From: Pleodorina starrii
Taxonomy: Eukaryota; Chlorophyta; Chlorophyceae; Chlamydomonadales; Volvocaceae
Length of the DNA stretch: 64,000 nt
NCBI GenBank assembly: GCA_030267565.1
Contig: BRXU01000023.1
Span: forward strand, 744,001-808,000
Reading direction: 5' to 3'
The notes under the pieces: generated by a model
What the model saw: only the letters and a program-made list of their open reading frames with translations
Databases searched by the model: none
Told to the model about the DNA's origin: nothing
In this document: positions 25,001 to 34,104 of the stretch, in pieces
How positions within the stretch are numbered: the stretch's first letter is position 1
Layout: each line of letters begins with the position of its first letter
Translations under genes and position numbers: made by a program

Positions 25001-28000
25001 CCCCCGCCCGCCAAACCCATCACCGCCGTCGCCCCGCCCGCCGCCGCCGCCACCCCTGCTGCCGCTGCCGCCAGATGCCCCCTCAGTGCCGTCACAACCG
25101 GTGTTCATAGCCGTACAGCCTCCGCCGCCGCCTCCGCCGCCGCTACCGACCTCCATGCAGATCATCATCCACAATTTGCAGGCCTACTACAGCGGCATTA
25201 ATCTGCCGCCCGCCTTCAAGTCGCCCACCGGCCTGGCGATGATGCCTGATCAGGACACCGTCAACGCATTCGTGGCGGACTTCAAGGTCAACGTCTCAAG
25301 GGCGCTGGGCGTCAGCGAGAGCCAGGTGGGTTCGTTGGTTGGGTTGACGGTTGGCGGTGGTTGACAGTTGGTTGACAGTTGTGGCAGAGGCAGTGGGCGA
25401 ATGTGATCGCATCTGAACGGGTCACCTGACACCTGAACGGGTCACCTGACACCTGAACGGTGGTCACCTGACACCTGAACGGATCAACTGACACCTGAAC
25501 GGGGGTCACCTGACACCTGAACGGATCACCTGACACCTGAACGGGGGTCACCTGACACCTGAACGGGTCACCTGACACCTGAACGGATCACCTGACACCT
25601 GAACGGATCACCTGACACCTGAACGGGGGTCAACTGACACCTGAACGGATCACCTGACACCTGAACGGATCACCTGACACCTGAATGCGCCGGCCACGCC
25701 TTCCCCGCCCACAGATCTTCGTAATCTCGATACAAGTCCAAGACACCAGCATTGCGGTGATGACCCGTCGCCTGGCGCTGGCCGCGGCGGCGGCGGCGGC
25801 GGCGGTGCAGCCGCAGGACAAGGGAGAGGCCGGCCGAGCAGCTAGTGCCGTGCAGGATGATGCCGCCGCCGCCGCTGCCGCCGCCGCCGCGCCCGTGCTC
25901 CGTACCTGGACCCGTCGGCAGTTGGACGAGATCGCACCGGGATCTGGGATCTCGCTGATGGTGCACCGCAGCCAGGCCACGGTTCCGGAGCTGTACGGCA
26001 GCAACCGCCCGCAGGAGGATGTCGTGCGCGAGGTGCGTGAGAGAGAGACGCACAAGGAACACGGTCGGATCACATACATGATCGCTTTTCCACGAGGAAG
26101 GCGAACGGCGCGTTTTGGACCGGTAGCTGGATACGAACGGCCTGGGGCCGTACTTGACGAAAGTTCCCCGGATCCAGAGGCACATGGGCGCCCTTTCTAC
26201 CGTAGCAAGGCGCTTCGTGTACGGAACCCGTCGTATTTTCATATAACCCGAAGGTGATATCTGTTCCCCTCTTTCCCCCTTCCCCCTTTTCCTCCCACAG
26301 CTGGTCGCACGGGAGCAATCGGCCCTTCAGAGCGCTGCCGCTGCCTCCCGCCGCGGCCTCGCCATCTCCACCATAGGATCCAATCTGGCCATCACTTTCA
26401 ACGTGCTGGAAGTACGGCCGGTGTCGTCGCCGCCACCGCCGCCGCGGCCGCCGCCGGCGCCGCCGGGCGTGAAGGCGCCGCCGTCGCCGCCGCCGCGCCC
26501 GCCCGGTTGGCCCGCGCTTCGCTTCTCCACCCTGGCCGCCTCCATCGGCGCAACCAGCTTGTACCGCCTGTCGACGGCGGCGCCGTCGCCGCCGATGCCG
26601 CCGCCGTCGCCGCCGACGCCGCCGGCGCCGCGGCCGCCGACGCCGCCGGTGTCGGCGCCGCCGTCGCCGCCGTCGCCGCCGCCCAGCAAGCCGGTGACCA
26701 TCCTCATCAGCCGCGTCATCGGGCAGGGAACCAAGGGTACGACACGGTGAGTGCCGTACAGCACGTGTGTGATGCCAACCCCGCTTTCCTGCGAACACCG
26801 CTGGCGCGCGGCATGTTTAGCCGGTCCCATCGCCCATTTTCCATCGAGCATTTCCGCTTCCTCATGAACAGTCAGTACGGCATCCTGAACTCTTGGCTGT
26901 GCCTCTGCCTTCGAGAAGCAAAACATGTCGTCCTAACCACTCGCCTACCCACCGCGGTTCCCTTCGCCGTCTCGTTCCCTTCGCTGAGATTTGCCTTGAT
27001 CACTCGTAGTTACCCGTTTCGATCAGACGTTGGGATGCCCTCCTCGCCCTCGTTCGCCGTCGCAGTCCGGTGGTTTGGTTTGACGACCCCGATTTCGAGG
27101 ACCTTCGAGCGGATGGCTCCACACTCAATCTGGTACGGCATCGTACGGCAGGCTTGCTGGGATAGAGGGCGGGCTGGGCTTGGCGGTGGGGGTGATAGGG
27201 GCGAGGATGGGTCGGGGAGGGAGGACGTGCGAGGGGGCGTTACAGACGGGGAAAGGGCAGCACTACCTCCCTCCCTACCTCCCTCCCTGCCTCACCCCCC
27301 GCCGCCCTTCTTGCCTTATCCTCCCCTTCAAATCCATTCCTCAGATAAATCCGGACGCGCTCATCTGTCCCTACACGGACGAGTGCGGCGACTGCGGCAC
27401 TGGCTGGGCCGCTACGGATCCGTATCAGGTGTACATCTACTTCCGAGATCCGATCCAGATCACATCAATCGAGATCCGGGAGCTGCAGAATCCTTCCGTA
27501 CAGCAGGTGCGCGCGTGCACGCGAATGCGCCTAGTGCCGCGCGGGGACCCGCTCTCGCCTACCATTGTTTGGCATCAATCGCTCAATGCCATCCGTCGCC
27601 TCCTCCACATCCACCTCCGCTGCTGCCCTGCCGCTGCTGGCCTTCTGCTGGTTTGCGCGGCTGGTTTGAACAGGAACAGGAAAGAAGAAACCAACACAGC
27701 CCGAATGAACCGAATCTTTGGTCTCCAGAAAGGGGACGTGCACGCGCAACGCCACCCCCCACCCACCCCCGCGCCCCGCCCCAAACCCCCCAAAAAGCCC
27801 CTAACAAGCCCCCCTTCGCTCTTCCCCGCCCTCCTCCGCCCCCGCCCGCCGTCCCTCCCCCCAGATCTCGCTGCTCCCCTGGCCCGCAGTCAACATATCC
27901 GATGCGCTCCCCGCCCGCGCGGGCTTCCTGGGTGACCCTGTCTACCTGGACAGTGGCGACCTGAGGCCCTGCCCCACCACCCTGACCGTGAGTACCGGGA

Positions 28001-28698
28001 CCGCCCCGTCACGTCACCTCACGTCACGTCACGTCGCGTCACATCCTTCCTTGCTTGCTTGCTTCTTTGCTTTCCTTGCATCCCTGCTTGCGGGATGTGC
28101 TGTGTCTGAGTGAAGGCGCCCGCGCTTTCTTAGGTTCTTGCCTTTGAACCCTCACGCCACCGCCCCACGCCCACGGAGCCGTTCCCTGCACTGCACTCAC
28201 TGCCCTGACGGCACCCCTCCGTGCGACAGCCCTCCCTGCCTCCCCTCCCCCCTAGGAAGCATTATCAGCGCTCAATCTGCTGCAACAGCCCCTGTCACCT
28301 ACCCAACCACGAACACACACTTCCCAGCTCCCGCTGTGGCCATCGCCGCATCCCCGAATCTCTGCTGTACTTTTGTACTCCTCCTAACCACCCCTTCCCT
28401 TCGCTTCCCTTCCCTTGATCCCTTCCCCGCCCCGCCCTGCCTCTGTGGCCCGAAGGTGAACGTGCCCGACGACCGCAGCGGCATTACGCTGGCGGTCCGC
28501 CGGGGCGCCTCCGCGGCGACGCTGAGCAAGGCCCTCAAGGCCACCGCCGCCGGCGGCGTCTTCATCAACCTGTGGCCGCAGCAGGCGGGTGACCTGCAGA
28601 CGATCCTGGAGAGCGTGCGATTCACGGGTCGCGTGCTGTACCCCGACAACCCTGACATGTACGACAAGCTGTCGGCAGCGGCGGTGTCGAAGAAGTGA
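16021..28698 (+). CDS. secreted choice-of-anchor-L-like / Pro-rich extracellular matrix protein
   Basis: Nineteen exons join in phase (about 1,983 aa): 16021-16428, 17122-17299, 17841-18187, 18461-18550, 18760-18858, 19186-19302, 19704-19740, 20089-20165, 20317-20808, 21128-21214, 21698-22063, 22594-22716, 23154-25325, 25715-26032, 26301-26746, 27066-27132, 27345-27506, 27865-27987 and 28456-28698. A signal peptide (Arg-rich start, Leu-rich core, AHA near 41) implies secretion. Residues about 137-413 match the choice-of-anchor-L pattern: FLAGAGATVSNAEF, GALVLSTG, FTLSYVYGSEEYNEWVGSSF, YHVKVAIADMGD and DSWVWLAAESV. Residues 414-807 are beta-rich and unassigned (YTWTFNSSCF; SLTWGVYD). About 665 residues of SPPPP/PPSP then follow, as in cell-wall hydroxyproline-rich glycoproteins and pherophorins. 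The C-terminal modules are DFKVNVSRALGVSESQIFVI, a second Pro block in exon 15 and a Cys-containing part (CPYTDECGDCGTG). The likely site is the cell wall or extracellular matrix. The classic pherophorin DUF3707 Cys pattern was not seen. Exons 7, 8 and 16 are short and least certain. Confidence 0.85.
23166..25150 (+). repeat. SPPPP-coding repeat within exon 13
   Basis: Nearly 2 kb of CCN-rich sequence encodes uninterrupted Pro with Ser spacing (SPPPPSPPPP), plus a few Arg, Asn and Leu substitutions. It is one exon with no frame break. Such blocks are normally hydroxylated and arabinosylated and form rod-like shafts in volvocine wall proteins. The antisense strand also reads open as Gly-rich peptide, which I treat as a shadow. 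Confidence 0.9.
25411..25685 (+). repeat. 20/22-bp intron minisatellite
   Basis: Thirteen or so tandem units with core TCACCTGACACCTGAACGG, alternating between 20-bp (GGATCACC start) and 22-bp (GGGGGTCACC start) forms. The whole array sits in the intron between exons 13 and 14 of the matrix-protein gene, and ends about 30 bases before the 3' splice site. The units abut with no unique spacers, so this is not a CRISPR array. Confidence 0.92.
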
Positions 28699-29851
28699 AC
28701 GGACGTGCGAAAGGAGAACCAGGGAGAACCGCGGCCAAGTAACCGAAGAGGCTAACGGAGAACGGACCCGGCTATACTGAGAAAATGAAGGAAGAGGAGG
28801 AGGGAGCAGGAGAATTGAGGAGGAAAAGGCGGAGGCGGAGGAGACCGAGGGGGGGCATTGGGGCGTGGATCCACCTGCCTGCTCCATGCAGGGGCGCGCA
28901 CACGCGCTGGCACGAAATTGGGGTCTCAGATCCGAGCTTCAGGTTCGCATGGGGTTCGGGGTTCGGGGTTGGCGAGTTTTGGGGGGGTGGCGTGATGGCT
29001 TTTGATTCTCTGCTGCGAGGTGCGGTGGCCTAATAGTTGTTCAGGGAGGGGGGGACCACCACACACACACACACATTCGATGGAGGCACTGGCGATGCGC
29101 TGTGTCTCGGGACCCGGGATTCTGGGGCTTCAGTTCTTCGGTTCCAGCCGCCAAACACGCATTCGACATCCACATCAATACATAAGTGGTACCTAGTCGT
29201 CTTAAAACGTTGATCGGTGTGGCATGGAGCGTGCTGCTGATTGATTCAATTCGGGTGTGTGTGGGGGGGGGTATGCATCGTGGCGGCTGGAAGCGAGAGG
29301 CGCGCAGGTTGTGTTGCAGTGCAGGGATGGGGATGCAGAATCAGGGCTGCATGGTGGCCGTTGAGCGTGTTGTTTTCGCAGGTTGCTGTGGGTTGGAGCT
29401 CTGAAGATGTTGGATGGGGGGGGAACCGGGGGATTTCGCCGGAGGCCTGTGGCGGGCCGGCAGTGCTTTGCAGCAGGTTGGGGGTCGTGTGCAGAGCAGG
29501 ATGCGCGGCTGGGTGCGTTTGCTGCGGGGTTTGCATCATCGACACCTGCTCATATGTACGGCGAAAAGGCAGATCGTCGTACCACATTCAACACAAACGG
29601 ACGAGAGACAAGATCGCGGACGACCCACCGCGGGAGGGGTCAGCGGCACCTACCCACCGCAGGTACTTTACCGCACCTTTGGGGCGGCGCGCCACCCTCG
29701 CGCGTACCATATGGGCTCGCCGTCGTGGCTGTGATAGCTGGACCCACTTGTCGGTCTGTCTAACCGTGGGTTTAGTAAAAAAACCTCCGCCCCACCTCCG
29801 GGGCTTCTTGGGCCACGATCAGCAATCCGTGGGTGTGGGTGTGTGGAGAAG

Positions 29852-29856
29852 TGTAA
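29852..29856 (+). promoter_or_regulatory. TGTAA poly(A) signal, candidate for the matrix-protein gene
   Basis: First plus-strand TGTAA I find after the stop at 28698. It implies a 3' UTR of about 1.15 kb. No other gene is visible between the stop codon and this site. Confidence 0.5.
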
Positions 29857-30537
29857 TCAAGCCGCAGGCATGCACCTGCCAAGACGGCGCACGCGCCCAA
29901 ACCTAAATGTGTGTAGCATAGGTTGTGGTGTATGACTGTTTTTGTTCGGGGTTCGAAGGCCTGTGAAGCGAATCGTATCGGCAGAGCAATAACTGCACGC
30001 CGACGGACGGAGGGGCAGCAGCGATGGTCCCTGCGTTAGTGCCCTCACCGCCCTGAGGCTGCAAAACTCTCTGCGGGTGTCGTTCCGTGCCTTGCCGTAC
30101 CGCGGGATGCCGGTGCGAGGGCTATTCATGACATCATGAGACAAGGGGCGGGGGCGGGGGCGGGGGCGGGGTGATTCGGGGGACTGGCAGTAGCTCTGGA
30201 AGGAAGTCGGGGGACTGGCTGTAGCGGGTCAGCGGGGCACGCAGTGTTGGCCGGTGGACCAGCTCTGTCGCCAAGTTCGAAAGTGAGGTCGGACAGCCCC
30301 CGTCCCCGCCCGGAACGTAATGGCGACTTGGCAGTGAGTCCACATGTCGGTGGCAGGTGACCGGTGGCAGCGACCGGTGGAGTCAGTACGTTTAGCAGCA
30401 GGCAACGGCACGAAGGCGGAGGGCCTGGCATGTCCCATACCAGGGCGCTCGCAGATGTCGTCCCCTGGTTTAAGGCCAGGCTCCTGCCTAGAAGTGCATA
30501 CAGTTGCCTACGACCCTGCCTCCCCCTGAGTACTGAG
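29857..30537. other. spacer without a recognisable gene
   Basis: Spacer between the presumed end of the matrix-protein transcript and the tRNA-Thr region. It contains a GGGGGC run near 30146-30170. I see no domain-bearing reading frame. Confidence 0.5.
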
Positions 30538-30647
30538 GCGTCGACACACAATACGTCTGGGCTGAGGACAAGATAAGGAAATATGCTACCATGGCGTCGA
30601 CACAAAATATATTTGGCCTGAGGATAAGATAACTGAAATGCTACATT
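30538..30647. repeat. imperfect 56-bp tandem duplication beside tRNA-Thr
   Basis: Two diverged copies (about 30538-30592 and 30594-30647) share GCGTCGACACA, then CTGAGGA-AAGATAA and GAAAT-TGCTAC. The second ends one base before the 3' end of the tRNA gene. The repeat therefore lies immediately downstream of the tRNA in its own direction of transcription. Confidence 0.7.
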
Positions 30648-30648
30648 A

Positions 30649-30722
30649 TGCTGACATCCAGATTCGAACTGGAGACCTCCCGCTTACTAAACGGGTGCTC
30701 TATCCAACTGAGCTATGCCAGC
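30649..30722 (-). tRNA. tRNA-Thr (anticodon AGT)
   Basis: A 74-nt cloverleaf reads on the minus strand. The acceptor stem is GCTGGCA/TGTCAGC with discriminator A, the D stem GCTC/GAGC, the anticodon stem CCCGT/GCGGG with loop TTAGTAA, and the T stem TCCAG/CTGGA with loop TTCGAAT. The A box (TAGCTCAGTTGG) and B box (GTTCGAATC) are intact. AGT reads ACU, and after A-to-I editing also ACC and ACA. There is no intron and no encoded CCA. It lies about 25 bases past the poly(A) signal of the YjbQ gene on the same strand. Confidence 0.96.
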
Positions 30723-30746
30723 TGATATCGCTGTAAGGGTAGAAAA

Positions 30747-30751
30747 TTACA
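30747..30751 (-). promoter_or_regulatory. TGTAA poly(A) signal for the YjbQ gene
   Basis: TGTAA on the minus strand about 570 bases past the YjbQ stop codon. Cleavage about 10-20 bases further on would put the mRNA end almost against the 5' end of the tRNA-Thr gene at 30722. Confidence 0.6.
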
Positions 30752-31321
30752 AAACCGACATTTTGGCTGTACGGCCCCATCGCACACACGCACGCTTGCA
30801 TTGCCAACCATGCCGTACGGCCATCATATGGTTGTGCCTCTGGGGGCAAGCTGGTGAATGCATGAACCGTTTCAAAGTGGACCCAGAAGGGTCACTGGAG
30901 CAGACTCTGAAGTACGCCCAACCCACCTACGCCAGCAACGCTCAGCAAGGGTACGTGACGGCGGAATGGTCAGGTGCGAGACGCCGGACAGAGAAAGAGC
31001 AAACACCAGATAGTAGAGGCCCAACACCCTCCAACACTCCAACACTCCAGCCCTCCAAAGCACCCTGCCCCAAGGCGCTCTCTCACACCCTTATCCCCAC
31101 CCCCTTAACGCCCTCTCTCTCAATTCTTCTCAAACACGCCGAAATCAAAACAGCAACCTCTTCACCGGACAACCCCCTCTGCGCAGGGTGCCGTACGGCG
31201 CCGGGGTCCCCACACTGCAGGAATAGGGTTTCAGGTTCCGCCGCGGCCGGTGGGCCCGCCACCGCCGCCGCCGCCGCAGCCGCTACCCGCCGTCGACAAT
31301 CACCAACTACCAACTACCAAC

Positions 31322-33334
31322 CTACTCCTGCGCCACGTGACCCACGAGCTGCACGCCAACGGTGCGGGGCCGGGGTCCGTCAAACTCGACCAGAAGCACC
31401 GACTGCGTATTTGCAGAGGGCGGCCAGGGGGCGGGCAGGGGGCAGGCCGGGTTGATGGGTGGTTGGGTGCTCCTGACAGTGCGGTGGGGCTGGGCGACTG
31501 GGCCTGGTGCCTCTGACGCGAACGGTCTACCAGCCAGAGCGACCGCCCATCACCGGTCGACGGCTCACGCGCCCCCGCCCCCGCCTCTGCCTTTCCGTCC
31601 CGACCAGGCATACCCTGGAACCGCCTCGAGATGCGCCCCCCTGGGCCAGCGAGAAGAAGAAGTCCACCAGTCTTCAGGAAAGTAAGCTGCCGCCGGCTGA
31701 CCGGGTGCCGCACGTTGCGGCTTGCGTAACGTGTGAAAGGTGCTGCGCAGGGAGGAGGACCTCGAGGGGTCCGCAAACACACAGTCCCAGCCGCAGCCAC
31801 ACTGCCACACAGTCGCAGCCACACTGCCACACAGCCGCAGCCACACTGCCACACAGCCGCAGCCACACTGCCACACAGCCGCAGCCACACTGCCACACAG
31901 CCGCAGCCACACTGCCACACAGCCGCAGCCACACTGCCACACAGCCGCAACCACACTGCCACACAGCCGCGGACCGCCCTCCACAGGCAGCGCCCTCCAC
32001 CCGCTGCGGTGCACCCGACATCCAGCACCCCGTCCACCGCCCAGCCTCACACCGACCAAAACACACCGTCCGACACCCTCAGACGCTGCCCCCCGTTCCG
32101 GCCATCCAGCCAGCCACCCAACGACCCACCCACCCGCCCGCGCACTCACGCGCGCACGCACCTGCCACGTTCCCAGCGCCAGCTTGCCGCCCGTGACCGG
32201 CACCGTGAGCGTGTTTCCCAGCAGCATGCTCAGCAGGTGGCTGTGTGCGTTGCGCGGCTCCTGAGCCGCCCAGGCCGCCCAGCCGCCGGGCCAGTTGTCG
32301 GGCGCGGGACGCAGGTGGAGGTCGTTGTGGAGGTAGGGATCGCTGGCAGGCGCCAGGCGGGACAGGAACTGCAGGGGAGGGAGGGAAGGAGGGATGGAGC
32401 GGGGAGTGAGGCGGCGGCGGGAGGGGTGGCGGCGGGAGGCGGCCGGGGGTGGCGGCGGCGGGAGGCGGGGGACAGTCCAGGGAGGGATTGGGGGCTGCGG
32501 TGAGGGGGCAAGTGCGGTGCGAGGAGAAGGGTGTGTGGAGGGCATGGCGCGATTCCGCGAAGCAAGGCCGTGCCGGCAAGCATGTATAGTACTTGCTGCG
32601 ACGGAGCCGTTGGTTTAACCGCAACCAACCTCGTCATCACGGTACGACATACCTGCCGTACATCGTCCAGCAGTCGCGCCTCGTTCTCGTTAATGGTCAA
32701 CGCGGTGGTGGTGTGGCGAGACAACACGTGCACGCAGCCCTCCAGCAACCCCGCCTGCGGCCACAAGATTGCGATTGCGTTCTCGAGTTGTTGCGTGTGC
32801 GTGTGCGTGTAGTGTATGGGACGAGAGGGCATGGTATGGGTCGGGAGAGCGCAGCCAGCGGCGCCGGTAGGCTGCGGCGCAGAAGGTATTGCTGTGCGAC
32901 TACGGTGGGCCGTAATACGAAGCCACCGTTGTTGCTGCTGTTTGTTCCGGTGGACTCCAGAGGCCCAGCCCTCCGTTGTCGGCCTTTTTCTTCCCCACCT
33001 GGGTCACCAGCTCCCGAATCTGCGGAGTAATGTCGATCAGGGAGATGCCGGGAGCCGTCTGTGGAATCTCCAGCTGGTGGTACTTGTACGTGACGACGGT
33101 GGAGGGCGCGGAGGTGGCGGGAGGCGACGGCGCGATCAGAACGGTGGCTGCGGCTCCGGGAGGCGCAGAGGATGGCGAGGCGGCGGCAAGGGCCGGGGTG
33201 TGGGAGCCGCCAGGGGCGCGCGGGTGGAGGGCGGGGCGGGCAGGGCTACTGCCGAGGAAGGCAGCCCACCGTCGCGCTGCGGGAAGCGCGGTTGAGGTGC
33301 TGGCCGTCGGGCGCGTCGCTGTTAGGTGCGCCAT
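31322..33334 (-). CDS. YjbQ/UPF0047 family protein (secondary thiamine-phosphate synthase type)
   Basis: Four exons join in phase: 33334-32999, 32754-32653, 32368-32162 and 31402-31322 (stop TAG), giving about 241 aa. Residues about 85-241 match the whole UPF0047 family (usually ~140 aa): YKYHQLEIP, ISLIDITPQI, GCVHVLSRHTTTALTINENE, YLHNDLHLRPAPDNW, AHSHLLSMLLGNTLTVPVTG, GKLALGTWQ and SVLLVEFDGPR-RTVGVQL. Bacterial YjbQ can supply weak thiamine-phosphate synthase activity, but its main role is not settled. The first ~80 residues are rich in Ala, Ser, Thr, Pro and Arg with few acids, which fits an organelle transit peptide (inference). The start was chosen because this ATG begins that leader; an open frame continues upstream to 33571. 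The gene is divergent from the Nudix gene. Confidence 0.93.
31789..31970 (-). repeat. 22-bp minisatellite in the last YjbQ intron
   Basis: About eight tandem copies of a 22-bp unit (CCGCAGCCACACTGCCACACAG on plus) with only one or two substitutions. They lie in the intron between YjbQ exons 3 and 4. The array makes open frames on both strands (HCHTAAATLPHS and CGSVAAAVWQ periods) that are not genes. Confidence 0.9.
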
Positions 33335-34104
33335 GATTGTTTGGAACTTGCGAGGGATTGAGAGCGATAGCGAGCTGCGTTGTTTGTGTCGCTCCTCTGG
33401 GGCCGGCCGGCGCGCAACCTCGGCAGTTGCAGCTGCAAGTTTATGATAATGGTGGATGGCGGGACCGCTCCCTGCACTGTACCAGATGCGCGCAGTAGGC
33501 GCTTCGGATGAAATGTTGCTTTGTATCGCAGTTGGGTAGTCCTCCCTAAGCGAAATCCATATCGGCATCAACCATCAAGACCTTCTGTCGTACATCACTG
33601 GAAGAGTTTTCACAGGCTGGCGTTGACCCAGTTCCATAAACGATAACTTAGGTTATATAAGCGACTTTGTTCTTAGATGCTGGTCTTCGCCGACTTAGTC
33701 GTTGTCAGTTTTGGCTCGGCTGTTAAGTGAGGCCGTGTTCTTTGTAGCTTGCCAACTTTATATATAACAACTATCAAAGTGAGAGCCAGGGACACCTAAT
33801 TCAGGGTTGAACCCTCCGGGTCAGCGCGCTGTCAGCTGCTCAAAATAAACCATTATTCTTGCGACCTGGTTCGGCGTCAGCACAGCAGCAACAGGGTCAT
33901 TGTCAATCAACTTTAGCGAGGTCATACGCCAAGTAACAATTGCGTGCCGTCGGGCTTCTAGGTTTATGCACCCACTTCAAGGAGACAACATGTTGACGTA
34001 GCTGGCTGAAGGAGGTACTCGTTACGAAAAACGTGCTTAGGTTACGATCCTCTAGCCCTTGGCAGCGCCTCGCTGCCTTCACACCGGGAGCTGGCCAGTC
34101 ACCG
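33335..34104. promoter_or_regulatory. divergent promoter region between the YjbQ and Nudix genes
   Basis: A 770-bp AT-richer spacer separates two divergent start codons. A TATA-like TATATAA at 33654-33660 and a second one (TTTATATATAAC) at about 33758-33769 read on the plus strand and could serve the Nudix gene. No start site can be fixed from sequence. A short upstream exon of the Nudix gene could also lie here. Confidence 0.35.

Noticed and set aside
23249..25174. 641-codon Gly-rich open frame on the minus strand
   Set aside because: It is the exact antisense of the SPPPP-coding exon. The CCN-rich repeat leaves all Gly-type codons open, and the plus-strand frame is supported by splicing on both sides.
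25411..25685. CRISPR-like direct repeats
   Set aside because: The 20/22-bp units abut without unique spacers and sit inside a eukaryotic intron.
31565..32545. Long minus-strand frame with CGSVAAAVWQ repeats
   Set aside because: It reads through the 22-bp minisatellite and a YjbQ intron in the wrong frame. The true YjbQ exons are elsewhere in phase.
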